64,000 nucleotides of DNA from an uncultured Bacteroides sp. (lineage in GTDB: Bacteria; Bacteroidota; Bacteroidia; Bacteroidales; Bacteroidaceae), in contig NZ_OY782855.1 of the NCBI RefSeq assembly GCF_963678425.1, positions 2,108,001 through 2,172,000 of the forward strand, given 5' to 3'. Of this stretch, positions 9,020 through 18,601 are shown piece after piece. How positions within the stretch are numbered: the first letter of the stretch is position 1; the number at the start of each line of letters is the position of its first letter. A program made the position numbers and the translations under genes. The notes below the pieces were generated by a model. That model saw nothing but the letters and a program-made list of their open reading frames with translations, had not been told where the DNA came from and made no database searches.

Positions 9020-11419
9020 ATGAAGAAACTTTGGATTATAGGACTACTAAGTCTAGGCACGTGTTTGCAGGCACAGGTGAAATCCGGTGGAGGATACCCA
9101 ATCACTCCCGTGCCATTTACGGCAGTTAAAGTAACCGATTCCTTCTGGGGACAACGATTGAAGGCCAGTCGCGAAGTAACCATCCCTTTAGCATTCAGCA
9201 AATGTGAAGAAACAGGTCGGTACGAGAACTTTATTAAGGCAGCCCATCCCAGTGATTCATACAAAGAAGAAGGCTTTACTTTTGATGATACTGATGTATA
9301 CAAAACCATTGAAGGCGCAAGCTACTCGATGCAGACTTTTCCAAATAAAAAACTAGCTAGATACATTGATAGTGTACTTACTATAGTAGCCAAGGCTCAG
9401 GAACCAGATGGGTATCTTTATACCTACAGAACCATGAACCCTAAGCATCCGCATGAATGGGTAGGAAGTAAACGCTGGGAGAAAGAAGAGGATCTTAGCC
9501 ACGAATTGTACAATCTTGGTCACATGATTGAAGGAGCAGTTGCTCACTATCAGGCTACAGGCAAAAAGAACTTCCTCAATATTGCTATGAAATATGCTGA
9601 TTGTGCAGCCAGAGAAATTGGAAACAACCCCGGACAAGTGGTGGTGGTTCCCGGACATCAGATTGCAGAAATGGCACTTGCTAAGCTTTACGTGGTAACC
9701 GGACAAAAGAAGTATATTGATCTTGCCAAGTTCTTCCTCGACAAGCGCAGTTATACAGAAAAGAAAGATGAATATGGTCAGGCTCACAAACCTGTACTGG
9801 AACAGGATGAAGCTGTGGGACATGCAGTTCGTGCGGCATATATGTATTCCGGTATGGCGGATGTTGCCGCTTTAACTGGTGATAAAGGTTATATTCAGGC
9901 TATTGATCGCATCTGGGATAACATTGTGAATAAGAAGTTATATATTACGGGGGGCATCGGAGCAACCAGTAACGGAGAAGCTTTCGGCAAGAACTATGAA
10001 TTGCCTAACATGTCTGCTTACTGCGAAACGTGTGCGGCTATCGGAAATGTCTACCTCAATTATCGTTTGTTCCTTCTTCACGGTGATGCCAAATACTATG
10101 ACGTATTGGAACGTACACTTTATAATGGATTAATCAGCGGTGTATCTCTTGACGGAGGTGCTTTCTTCTATCCTAACCCATTGCAATCAATCGGTCAGCA
10201 TCAACGTCAGCCTTGGTTTGGTTGCGCTTGTTGTCCATCAAATATCTGCCGTTTTATCCCTTCCGTACCGGGATACATCTATGCAGTACACAACAGTGAT
10301 TTATATGTAAACTTGTTTATGTCTAATAACTCTGACATAAAAGTAAACGGCAAATCGGTTGCATTGACACAAACAACTAATTATCCATGGACAGGAGACA
10401 TCAAACTTGCTGTATCTCCAAAAGGAAAACAAAATTTCAATCTGAAAATCCGTGTTCCAGGATGGCTACAAGGTTCTGTAGTTCCGGGTAATCTATATAG
10501 CTATACTGATAAGAAAGACCTAAAATTCCATATCACTGTAAACGGAGAAACTGTTGAAAGCGGTATAGAAAAAGGATATTTCACAATCGCGCGTGCCTGG
10601 AAGAAGGGAGATGTCGTAGAAGTTCATTTTGATATGGAGCCTCGCACTGTGAAAGCCAATAATCAGGTGGAAGCCGATCGCGGTATGATTTCAATAGAAC
10701 GCGGTCCGCTGGTATATTGCGCTGAATGGCCAGACAATGATTTCAGTGTTCTGAGTATCATTATGAATAAAAAGCCTGAGTTCAAAGTTGTTGAAAAGTC
10801 GGATATGCTTTACGGAATCAGAATGATTGAAACCGGAGCACAAACTCTTAACTATGATTCTAAAGGCAGACTGGTTGCCAAAGATGTGAAACTGAATTTA
10901 ATTCCATATTATGCATGGGCACATCGCGGAAACGGTGAGATGACTGTTTGGTTACCTTCCGATCTTAGCGCTACCCGTCCGGCTATGCCTCCAACAGTAG
11001 CTTCAGAAAGTAACGTTTCAGCCTCGCATGATGTGAAAGCAATCAGCGCTATTAATGACGGATTACTGCCTAAAGATGAGAACGACCGCAGCATACCTTA
11101 TTATCATTGGTGGCCAAAAGAAGGAACAACTGAATGGATTTCTTACGATTTCGATTCTCCTAAGAGTGTTTCCAGTTCTACCGTATATTGGTTTGACGAT
11201 GCTCCATGGGGAGGTTGCCGTGTACCTGAATGGTGGAAGGTTTATTATAAAAATGCTTCCAACGAATGGACTCCGGTTGAAAACATAAATGCTTATGGCA
11301 TAGAGAAAGGAATAGGAAATGAAGTTCGTTTCAAACCTGTAACAACGCAGGAGCTGAAACTGGAAATCAAGCTTCCTGCGAAGAATGCCTCCGGACTCTA
11401 TGAATGGGAAGTAGAATAA
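9020..11419 (+). CDS. GH127 beta-L-arabinofuranosidase (paralogue 2), secreted
   Basis: 799 residues; signal peptide about 1-19 (LGTCLQAQ). The zinc and catalytic residues are E336 and C338 in CETC, and C404-C405 in GCACCP, with C404 the expected nucleophile by analogy with HypBA1. Alignment with the copy at 2093 runs end to end (FTFDDTD, AYCETCAAI, WFGCACCP, YHWWP near the C-terminus), but many positions differ, so this is an old duplication rather than a recent one. Possible division of labour is by linkage or aglycone. The S9 peptidase gene follows after only 21 bases, so the two are almost certainly cotranscribed. Confidence 0.93.
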   Translation: MKKLWIIGLLSLGTCLQAQVKSGGGYPITPVPFTAVKVTDSFWGQRLKASREVTIPLAFSKCEETGRYENFIKAAHPSDSYKEEGFTFDDTDVYKTIEGASYSMQTFPNKKLARYIDSVLTIVAKAQEPDGYLYTYRTMNPKHPHEWVGSKRWEKEEDLSHELYNLGHMIEGAVAHYQATGKKNFLNIAMKYADCAAREIGNNPGQVVVVPGHQIAEMALAKLYVVTGQKKYIDLAKFFLDKRSYTEKKDEYGQAHKPVLEQDEAVGHAVRAAYMYSGMADVAALTGDKGYIQAIDRIWDNIVNKKLYITGGIGATSNGEAFGKNYELPNMSAYCETCAAIGNVYLNYRLFLLHGDAKYYDVLERTLYNGLISGVSLDGGAFFYPNPLQSIGQHQRQPWFGCACCPSNICRFIPSVPGYIYAVHNSDLYVNLFMSNNSDIKVNGKSVALTQTTNYPWTGDIKLAVSPKGKQNFNLKIRVPGWLQGSVVPGNLYSYTDKKDLKFHITVNGETVESGIEKGYFTIARAWKKGDVVEVHFDMEPRTVKANNQVEADRGMISIERGPLVYCAEWPDNDFSVLSIIMNKKPEFKVVEKSDMLYGIRMIETGAQTLNYDSKGRLVAKDVKLNLIPYYAWAHRGNGEMTVWLPSDLSATRPAMPPTVASESNVSASHDVKAISAINDGLLPKDENDRSIPYYHWWPKEGTTEWISYDFDSPKSVSSSTVYWFDDAPWGGCRVPEWWKVYYKNASNEWTPVENINAYGIEKGIGNEVRFKPVTTQELKLEIKLPAKNASGLYEWEVE

Positions 11420-11440
11420 CAGAACATTGAAAATATAAAC

Positions 11441-13681
11441 ATGAAGAAATTTGTTTTATTGGCTATAGGTGCGTTGCTTTCCGGCAACGCACTTTATGCA
11501 CAAGGCACAGTGGGAGATTACCAACGTGCCTTTTCTTTACGGGATAATCTGAAAGATAAAGTATTTTATTCCGATGTAAATCCTAAATGGATTGGAAAAA
11601 CAGACCAGTTCTGGTATATAAGAAACACTCCGGATGGGAAAGTTTACGTTGTAACCGACGCAGTAAAAAAGAACAGAAAGGAACTTTTCGATCATCAAAA
11701 ACTAGCTAAACTTTTAGCTTCTGCAAGTTCTAAAGAAATCGATGCCAAAAAGCTTCCTTTACTATCGCTGGAAGTTAATCCCACCCTAGATTCTCTCCGT
11801 TTCGTTTACAATGATTATAAATGGCTTTATCTTAAGAAGAAGAATCAGTTAAAGAACGAAGGCAAAGTAGAAAAACCAGATTCCAGATATTGGAATGCGA
11901 GCGATGATGAACGTCAGGGACCTCCGGTTATTTCTCCCGATGGAAAGCTGACTGCCTTCATCAAGAATCAGAATATATATGTAAAGGACAACGAATCAGG
12001 TAAGGAAAAAGCATTAAGTCTAGATGGATCACCGGGTGAATATTACTCAGCATACCTCAGTTGGTCACCCGATTCAAAGAAAGTAGCTGCGATGAAAATC
12101 CGTCCGGCAGAACAGCGGTACATCTATTTCGTGGAATCATCCCCTACTGACCAGCTACAACCTAAGCTTCATAAACGCGAATATACCAAGCCAGGAGATG
12201 CTTTACCATTCAGAACTCCTTGTGCATTCAATGTGGAAAGTGGAAAAGCATCTATTCCTTCCACAGAACTATTCAACAGTCAGTTTGAAGTTCGCGGGTT
12301 GGAATGGAGTGCCGACAGTAAAAATGTGATGTTTGAGTACAATCAGCGAGGACATCAGGTCTTCAGAGTTCTTGAGTTGTCTGCAGAAACTGATGCTGTA
12401 AAACCTATTATTGAAGAAACCAGCAAAACGTTTGTGAACTATAACCGTTATTTCCGCAAGAATTTGGCTAACGGCGATGAAACTATCTGGATGAGCGAAA
12501 GAGACAATTGGAATCATCTGTACCTATACAACCGCCATACCGGAGAGGTTAAGAATCAGATTACCAAAGGAGAATGGTATGTCAGAGAGGTTATCAACGT
12601 AGACGAAGCCACCAGACAGATCGTATTCTCTGCAAATGGAATGGTAAAAGGGGAAGATCCATATCTGATTCGCTATTATCGTATCCATTTCGACGGAACC
12701 GGACTAACCTGTCTCACGCCGGAAGAAGGTATGCACCAAGGAACATTCTCCGATGACAATAATTATCTCGTTGATGTTTATTCAATGGTAAATAAAGCTC
12801 CTGTTACCGTTCTAAGAGAATCAAAAAGTGGAAAAGTTATTATGCCTCTTGAAAAAGCAGACATTACCCAACTTGTAAAAGCCGGATGGATAGCTCCCGA
12901 GCCTTTCGTTGCAAAAGGAAGAGATGGGAAAACTGATATTTGGGGAGTAATTATCCGACCCACGAACTTCGATCCGCAAAAGAAATATCCAGTTTTGGAA
13001 TACATTTATGCAGGACCGGGAAACCAATATACTCCAAAATCCTTTTATCCTTTCCTAGGATTCCACTCTTCCATTGCTGAGCTGGGATTTATCGTGGTGC
13101 AAATGGATGGAATGGGAACATCTTTCCGTTCTAAATCCTTCGAAGAGATCATTTATAAGAATCTGAAAGATGCTGGACTTCCCGACCACATGGCATGGAT
13201 AAAAGCTGCTGCTCAAAAATATCCATACATGAATACTGATAAAGTAGGCATCTTTGGTGGTTCAGCCGGAGGACAAGAGTCCATGACTGCAACTCTTTGC
13301 TACCCGGAATTCTACAAAGCTGCCTATTCGTCATGTGGCTGCCACGATAACCGGATGGATAAAATCTGGTGGAACGAACAATGGATGGGCTATCCAATAG
13401 GAAAAGAATATTCAGAGTGTTCAAATGTGGAAAATGCACATTTGCTTAAAACACCTTTAATGCTGGTAGTAGGAGAAATGGACGATAACGTTGATCCATC
13501 CACAACCATGCAGGTAGTGAATGCTTTGATAAAATCCAATAAAAACTTTGAGCTGGTTGTATTACCAGGAAGCAATCATACTCTTGGAGGTGAATATGGT
13601 GAACACAAACGTTACGACTTCTTTGTTAAGAACCTTATGGGAGTTAATCCTCCGGCTTGGGATGCAATAAAGATGAAATAA
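11441..13681 (+). CDS. Secreted S9 family prolyl/dipeptidyl peptidase (DPP-IV type)
   Basis: 746 residues, signal peptide about 1-20 (SGNALYAQG). Residues about 60-480 form a DPP-IV-type beta-propeller; the alpha/beta hydrolase domain follows. The triad is S608 in FGGSAGGQ, D681 in GEMDDNVDP, and H713 in GSNHTLGG. DPP-IV-like enzymes release X-Pro or X-Ala dipeptides in the periplasm or at the surface. The propeller is degenerate compared with canonical DPP-IV, so cleavage preference is uncertain. It sits 21 bases behind GH127-2, linking peptide trimming to glycan removal. A strong terminator follows at 13701-13739. Confidence 0.9.
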   Translation: MKKFVLLAIGALLSGNALYAQGTVGDYQRAFSLRDNLKDKVFYSDVNPKWIGKTDQFWYIRNTPDGKVYVVTDAVKKNRKELFDHQKLAKLLASASSKEIDAKKLPLLSLEVNPTLDSLRFVYNDYKWLYLKKKNQLKNEGKVEKPDSRYWNASDDERQGPPVISPDGKLTAFIKNQNIYVKDNESGKEKALSLDGSPGEYYSAYLSWSPDSKKVAAMKIRPAEQRYIYFVESSPTDQLQPKLHKREYTKPGDALPFRTPCAFNVESGKASIPSTELFNSQFEVRGLEWSADSKNVMFEYNQRGHQVFRVLELSAETDAVKPIIEETSKTFVNYNRYFRKNLANGDETIWMSERDNWNHLYLYNRHTGEVKNQITKGEWYVREVINVDEATRQIVFSANGMVKGEDPYLIRYYRIHFDGTGLTCLTPEEGMHQGTFSDDNNYLVDVYSMVNKAPVTVLRESKSGKVIMPLEKADITQLVKAGWIAPEPFVAKGRDGKTDIWGVIIRPTNFDPQKKYPVLEYIYAGPGNQYTPKSFYPFLGFHSSIAELGFIVVQMDGMGTSFRSKSFEEIIYKNLKDAGLPDHMAWIKAAAQKYPYMNTDKVGIFGGSAGGQESMTATLCYPEFYKAAYSSCGCHDNRMDKIWWNEQWMGYPIGKEYSECSNVENAHLLKTPLMLVVGEMDDNVDPSTTMQVVNALIKSNKNFELVVLPGSNHTLGGEYGEHKRYDFFVKNLMGVNPPAWDAIKMK

Positions 13682-13700
13682 CCATTGCAGAGTACTTAAA

Positions 13701-13745
13701 AAAGAACAGGGGATTATTGTTAGTAGTCCCCTGTTCTTTCTATTT
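13701..13745 (+). terminator. Rho-independent terminator closing the glycan cluster
   Basis: AAAGAACAGGGGA (13701-13713) pairs perfectly with TCCCCTGTTCTTT (13727-13739) around a 13-base loop, ending in a T-rich stretch. It also serves as the boundary to the opposite-strand thioesterase. Confidence 0.88.
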
Positions 13746-13804
13746 AAGGCTAAATTCAAATATCATATAAAGAGTTGTTTTTATATAGCCTCGTACATTT
13801 TGAA

Positions 13805-14251
13805 TTAAAGTTCAGACACCTTGGACAGATCTCCCCTGCCTTCAAAATCAGTCATAGCCTTTCTCCACTTATCAGGAATAGATTTTGTGGCTTTTGTCTT
13901 TGCATCAAAACCAACCATCACCGTTTGACAAATGCACTTCACTTCATTTGTATCAACATCGATAAGTTGCTGAAACAGCTTAAAACTTTTATTCCCAATT
14001 TCTACTACCGTCGTTTGCACAGCAACATTCTCGTTCGGGTATACAGGTAAAAGAAAACTAACCTGAATATTAGCTATTACTGCACCAACATCCTTACTAG
14101 AAACAATCTCAGGCATAACCTCACTAAAATAGGAAGTCTTACCCAAATCATAGAATGAGAAATAAACCGAGTTATTCACATGTCCTAATGTATCAAAGTC
14201 ATTAAAACGTAATTGAATTGGAACCGTGTGCTTAAATTTTAATCTTTCCAT
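13805..14251 (-). CDS. Acyl-CoA thioesterase, hotdog fold (4HBT / YbgC-like)
   Basis: 148 residues, a normal length for single-domain 4HBT thioesterases. RFNDFDTLGHVNNSVYFSF (about 14-32) is the classic active-site region: Asp followed by GHVNN. No signal peptide, so it is cytoplasmic. The family hydrolyses short or aromatic acyl-CoA esters; the substrate here is unknown. CAAAAATA at 14273-14280 reads TATTTTTG on the minus strand, a good -7 element 22 bases upstream of the start, with a weaker -33 near 14302. The gene is divergent from the malic enzyme gene. Confidence 0.88.
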   Translation of the reverse strand: MERLKFKHTVPIQLRFNDFDTLGHVNNSVYFSFYDLGKTSYFSEVMPEIVSSKDVGAVIANIQVSFLLPVYPNENVAVQTTVVEIGNKSFKLFQQLIDVDTNEVKCICQTVMVGFDAKTKATKSIPDKWRKAMTDFEGRGDLSKVSEL

Positions 14252-14395
14252 TTGTTTGTAATATTGAGATTACAAAAATAGGCAATTTTATATTCTATTT
14301 GCAACAATCTTCAATATTTGACATTAAAAAAACTACGATTTACAACTTTATTTTATAGATTTGTAGGCAGAATATGAATAATACACATAAAAAGA

Positions 14396-16684
14396 ATGGC
14401 TAAAATAACAAAAGAAGCGGCTTTGCTCTACCACTCACAGGGTAAGCCTGGTAAAATTGAGGTAGTACCTACCAAACCCTACAGTACACAAACTGATTTA
14501 TCTTTGGCATACTCTCCCGGAGTTGCAGAACCTTGTCTGGAAATTGAAAAGAATCCGCTAACAGCGTATGATTATACTGCTAAAGGAAACTTAGTAGCCG
14601 TAATTTCCAATGGTACTGCAGTACTTGGACTTGGAGATATTGGTGCACTAGCCGGAAAACCGGTTATGGAAGGTAAAGGATTGCTCTTTAAAATATATGG
14701 AGGTATCGATGTTTTTGATATTGAAGTTAACGAAAAAGATCCCGAAAAATTTATCGAAGCAGTAAAAGCTATTGCTCCAACTTTCGGAGGTATTAACCTG
14801 GAAGATATTAAAGCTCCTGAATGTTTTGAAATTGAAAAACGTTTGAAGGCAGAACTTGATATTCCTGTAATGCACGATGACCAACATGGTACCGCAATTA
14901 TTTCCAGTGCAGGTTTGCTTAACGCACTTGAAGTAGCCGGAAAGAAAATTGAAGATGTAAAGATCGTTGTTAACGGTGCTGGTGCAGCTGCAGTTTCTTG
15001 TACAAAATTATATCTTGCACTTGGAGCACGTATGGAGAACATTGTAATGCTCGACAGTAAAGGTGTTATTTCAACTGAACGTACAAATCTTGATGAATCT
15101 AAAAAGTTCTTTGCAACTTCACGCACTGACATTCACACTTTGGCTGAAGCTATTAAAGATGCAGATGTATTCTTAGGACTTTCAAAAGGAAATATATTAT
15201 CACAGGATATGGTCCGTTCAATGGCTAAAAACCCAATTGTATTTGCTTGTGCAAATCCTATTCCTGAAATTACATACGAAGATGCAATTGCAGCTCGTCC
15301 TGATGTGTTAATGTCAACCGGTCGTTCTGACTATCCAAACCAGATTAACAACGTAATCGGATTCCCTTATATATTCCGTGGTGCTCTTGACACTCGTGCA
15401 AGTGCTATCAATGAAGAAATGAAACTGGCTGCTGTTAAGGCTATCGCTGATTTGGCTAAACTGCCTATTCCTGAAATTGTAAATAAGGTATATAATGTAA
15501 CTAACCTTTCTTTCGGTCCTGAATACTTTATTCCAAAGCCTGTTGATCCACGTTTGATCACTGAAGTTTCTATGGCTGTTGCTAAAGCTGCTATGGAATC
15601 GGGAGTTGCACGTAAACCTATTGAAGACTGGGATGCTTATAAGAAACATCTTCGTGAATTGATGGGTTATGAATCTAAGCTGACTAGTCAGCTATATGAC
15701 ACAGCTCGTACAGATCCTAAGAAAGTTGTTTTCGCAGAAGGCGGACACCCTAACATGTTGAAAGCTGCTGTTGAAGCTAAGAACGAAGGTATTTGTCATC
15801 CAATCTTATTAGGAAACGAAGAACGTATTGAGAAGTTAGCAAAAGAATATGATTTGAATCTTGACGGAATTGAGATTGTAAATCTACGTCATGACTGCCA
15901 AGCTGAACGCCGCGATCGTTATGCTCATATCCTTGCAGAAAAACGTGCCCGTGAAGGTGCTAACTATGATGAAGCTACCGATAAGATGTTTGAACGCAAC
16001 TATTTTGGTATGATGATGGTAGAAACAGGCGAAGCTGATGCATTTATCACTGGTCTGTATACTAAATACTCTAACACCATTAAGGTTGCAAAAGAAGTTA
16101 TCGGTATTCAGGAAGGATATAACCACTTCGGAACTATGCATATTCTTAATTCAAAGAAAGGTACATACTTCTTGGCAGATACACTTATCAATCGCCACCC
16201 AAATACTGAAACATTAACTGATATTGCTAGATTAGCAGCCAAGACTGTTCGTTTCTTTAATCAGACTCCGGTAATGGCTATGCTGTCTTACTCAAACTTT
16301 GGTTCTGACATAGACGGAAGTCCATTAAAGGTACACGACGCTGTAAAAAAGATGCAAGATGCTTATCCTGATTTGGCTATCGATGGTGAAATGCAGGTTA
16401 ACTTTGCAATGGATAAAAAACTTCGTGATTCAAAATATCCATTCACAAGATTGTTTGGTAAGGATGTGAATACATTGGTATTTCCTAACTTGAGTTCAGC
16501 AAATTCAAGCTATAAGTTAATCCAGTCTATGAACGATTCTGAACTAATAGGCCCTATTCAAATGGGTCTGAACAAGCCTATCCACTTTACAGACAGCGAA
16601 AGCTCTGTTCGTGACATTGTAAACATTACTGCTGTAGCAGTTATCGACGCAATTGTTGCTACAAAAACAAAGAACGCTAAGTAA
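14396..16684 (+). CDS. maeB: NADP-dependent malic enzyme with C-terminal phosphotransacetylase-like domain
   Basis: 762 residues. Residues about 1-420 are malic enzyme (YSPGVAEPC near 37; the NAD(P)-binding VVNGAGAAA near 192; FACANPIPE near 282). Residues about 430-760 are a phosphate acetyl/butyryltransferase-like domain (KKVVFAEGGHPNMLKA), as in MaeB of Gram-negative bacteria, where that domain usually acts as a regulatory acetyl-CoA sensor. It converts malate to pyruvate and CO2 while producing NADPH. A -7-like TAGATTTG lies at 14356-14363, 32 bases before the start, though no good -33 is visible. The gene is monocistronic with a terminator at 16701. Confidence 0.95.
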   Translation: MAKITKEAALLYHSQGKPGKIEVVPTKPYSTQTDLSLAYSPGVAEPCLEIEKNPLTAYDYTAKGNLVAVISNGTAVLGLGDIGALAGKPVMEGKGLLFKIYGGIDVFDIEVNEKDPEKFIEAVKAIAPTFGGINLEDIKAPECFEIEKRLKAELDIPVMHDDQHGTAIISSAGLLNALEVAGKKIEDVKIVVNGAGAAAVSCTKLYLALGARMENIVMLDSKGVISTERTNLDESKKFFATSRTDIHTLAEAIKDADVFLGLSKGNILSQDMVRSMAKNPIVFACANPIPEITYEDAIAARPDVLMSTGRSDYPNQINNVIGFPYIFRGALDTRASAINEEMKLAAVKAIADLAKLPIPEIVNKVYNVTNLSFGPEYFIPKPVDPRLITEVSMAVAKAAMESGVARKPIEDWDAYKKHLRELMGYESKLTSQLYDTARTDPKKVVFAEGGHPNMLKAAVEAKNEGICHPILLGNEERIEKLAKEYDLNLDGIEIVNLRHDCQAERRDRYAHILAEKRAREGANYDEATDKMFERNYFGMMMVETGEADAFITGLYTKYSNTIKVAKEVIGIQEGYNHFGTMHILNSKKGTYFLADTLINRHPNTETLTDIARLAAKTVRFFNQTPVMAMLSYSNFGSDIDGSPLKVHDAVKKMQDAYPDLAIDGEMQVNFAMDKKLRDSKYPFTRLFGKDVNTLVFPNLSSANSSYKLIQSMNDSELIGPIQMGLNKPIHFTDSESSVRDIVNITAVAVIDAIVATKTKNAK

Positions 16685-16700
16685 TTTATAAACTTCTTGG

Positions 16701-16752
16701 GGTGGTAAAGTTAGGATACACATATATTCCTATTTTACCACCTTTATTATCT
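16701..16752 (+). terminator. Terminator of maeB
   Basis: GGTGGTAAA (16701-16709) pairs with TTTACCACC ending at 16742, with additional inner pairing of AGGA and TCCT, then a T-rich tail. Confidence 0.8.
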
Positions 16753-17008
16753 CTTTTTTCCTGCAATAATGCTTATTCAGTAAAAAACAATCCATATCAC
16801 ACCCTGTATTTTATTCTTATCTGAATATCAGTTTGTATATTATTCTCAGATCTTTAAACAATTTGATGTTCCCGTTTTCGTTCCTAGACTATATACAAAG
16901 ATTAGCTTTAGCACCTGCATTTACATTTTCTTTAAATAAAATAGCACATCTTTACTTGAGTCAAAATAACCGATTTGATATTTATCCTCCATTTTTATTA
17001 ATATTTTG

Positions 17009-17040
17009 TTTGTATTTTAAATTAAAAAAGAATAAATTTG
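17009..17040 (+). promoter_or_regulatory. Bacteroides-type promoter of gdhA
   Basis: TTTG at 17009-17012 and TAAATTTG at 17033-17040 are separated by 20 bases, a textbook -33/-7 arrangement. Transcription would begin near 17046, about 50 bases before the start codon. Confidence 0.72.
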
Positions 17041-17097
17041 TAGATATCAATCAGAGATATCTTTTTTCAACATACAACAACCAATAATAGAAATCTT

Positions 17098-18432
17098 ATG
17101 AATGCAAGTAAGGTATTAGACGATTTAAAAAGAAGGTTCCCAAATGAGCCAGAGTATCATCAGGCTGTGGAAGAAGTACTTTCCACAATTGAAGAAGAGT
17201 ACAACAAACATCCTGAGTTTGATAAAGCAAACTTAATTGAACGTCTCTGTATTCCAGACAGAGTATTTCAATTCAGAGTAACCTGGATGGACGATAAAGG
17301 TAATATCCAGACTAACATGGGCTACCGTATTCAGCATAACAACGCCATTGGTCCATACAAAGGTGGCATTCGTTTCCATAGTTCTGTAAATCTTTCCATC
17401 CTAAAATTCCTGGCATTCGAGCAAACATTCAAGAATTCACTGACTACATTGCCTATGGGTGGCGCGAAAGGTGGTTCAGACTTTTCTCCTCGTGGAAAGT
17501 CAAGTGCAGAAGTGATGCGCTTTGTACAATCATTCATGTTGGAATTATGGCGTCATATTGGTCCTGATACAGATGTCCCTGCAGGTGATATTGGCGTTGG
17601 TGGCCGTGAAATTGGTTTCATGTTCGGAATGTACAAGAAACTGGCTCGTGAATTTACTGGTACATTCACAGGTAAAGGGCGCGAATACGGTGGATCATTA
17701 ATTCGTCCTGAAGCTACAGGTTATGGTAACATCTACTTCCTGATGGAAATGCTAAAAACTAAAGGTACAGATTTGAAAGGCAAAATTTGTACTGTTTCCG
17801 GTTCAGGTAACGTTGCTCAATATACAATTGAGAAAGTTATCGAATTGGGCGGTAAAGTTGTTACCTGCTCTGACTCTGACGGATATATCTATGATCCGGA
17901 TGGCATTGACCATGAAAAGCTTGACTACATTATGGAACTTAAGAATCTGTACAGAGGACGTATCCGTGAATATGCAGAAAAATATGGCTGCAAATATGTA
18001 GAGGGAGCTAAACCTTGGGGTGAAAAATGCGACATTGCTCTTCCATCTGCTACTCAAAACGAAATAAACGAAGATCATGCACGTACTTTAGTTGCAAACG
18101 GATGTATGGCTGTTAGTGAAGGTGCAAACATGCCTTCTACAACAGAAGCCATCAAAGTATTCCAGGATGCTAAAATTCTATTTGCTCCAGGAAAAGCAGC
18201 TAATGCAGGTGGTGTATCTGTTTCAGGTCTTGAAATGACTCAGAACTCTATCAGATTAAGCTGGAGTACTGAAGAAGTGGATGCTAAACTAAAGAGCATT
18301 ATGCAGAATATCCACGAAGCTTGCGTTAAATATGGTACAGAAGCAGACGGATATGTAAACTACGTAAAAGGTGCAAACGTTGCAGGTTTCATGAAAGTAG
18401 CAAATGCTATGATGGCTCAAGGTATTGTATAA
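17098..18432 (+). CDS. gdhA: NADP-type glutamate dehydrogenase (copy 1)
   Basis: 444 residues, standard length for hexameric bacterial GDH. LPMGGAKGGSDF (about 118-129) contains the substrate-binding lysines, DTDVPAGDIGVG (about 158-169) the catalytic Asp region, and VSGSGNVAQY (about 233-242) the dinucleotide-binding loop. It interconverts 2-oxoglutarate plus ammonia and glutamate in the cytoplasm. A second copy lies at 26293-27627; they share most motifs, but here the first glycine-rich loop reads PMGGAKGG, against PMGGGKGG in copy 2. Coenzyme preference (NADP or NAD) is not decided by eye. Confidence 0.95.
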   Translation: MNASKVLDDLKRRFPNEPEYHQAVEEVLSTIEEEYNKHPEFDKANLIERLCIPDRVFQFRVTWMDDKGNIQTNMGYRIQHNNAIGPYKGGIRFHSSVNLSILKFLAFEQTFKNSLTTLPMGGAKGGSDFSPRGKSSAEVMRFVQSFMLELWRHIGPDTDVPAGDIGVGGREIGFMFGMYKKLAREFTGTFTGKGREYGGSLIRPEATGYGNIYFLMEMLKTKGTDLKGKICTVSGSGNVAQYTIEKVIELGGKVVTCSDSDGYIYDPDGIDHEKLDYIMELKNLYRGRIREYAEKYGCKYVEGAKPWGEKCDIALPSATQNEINEDHARTLVANGCMAVSEGANMPSTTEAIKVFQDAKILFAPGKAANAGGVSVSGLEMTQNSIRLSWSTEEVDAKLKSIMQNIHEACVKYGTEADGYVNYVKGANVAGFMKVANAMMAQGIV

Positions 18433-18462
18433 TCAACAAGAATAAAAAAATACATAGCAATA

Positions 18463-18495
18463 AAGACGGTCCTTGCAGACCGTCTTCTTTTTTTC
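18463..18495 (+). terminator. Terminator of gdhA
   Basis: AAGACGGTC (18463-18471) pairs with GACCGTCTT (18478-18486) over a 6-base loop, followed by CTTTTTTT: a strong intrinsic terminator. Confidence 0.92.
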
Positions 18496-18524
18496 TCATA
18501 CCTGATCAATATTCTTTTTACATC

Positions 18525-18556
18525 TTTGATTGTGTAATATATTTCGAATATCTTTG
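18525..18556 (+). promoter_or_regulatory. Bacteroides-type promoter of the prolyl oligopeptidase gene
   Basis: TTTG at 18525-18528 and TATCTTTG at 18549-18556, spacing 20. It overlaps an upstream in-frame ATG at 18530, which therefore cannot be the real start; the ATG at 18602 is. Confidence 0.75.
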
Positions 18557-18601
18557 CATTTCCTTACAGTTCTAAGTTACGATTACAAAAGAAAAATAAA
18601 G

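Larger units (their letters stand above)
16685..17097. other. 413-base intergenic region: terminator of maeB and promoter of gdhA
   Basis: It holds the maeB terminator (16701-16742) and the gdhA promoter (17009-17040). An 84-codon frame at 16833-17087 runs through the promoter, is built of hydrophobic and AT-driven codons, and I do not believe it is a gene. Confidence 0.7.

Noticed and set aside
16833..17087. 84-codon plus-strand frame between maeB and gdhA
   Set aside because: It overlaps the gdhA promoter, is dominated by AT-driven residues (F, L, I, N, K) and has no family resemblance.
18530..18601. Earlier in-frame start for the prolyl oligopeptidase
   Set aside because: This segment contains the -7 box (18549-18556); the ATG at 18602 gives a proper signal peptide.
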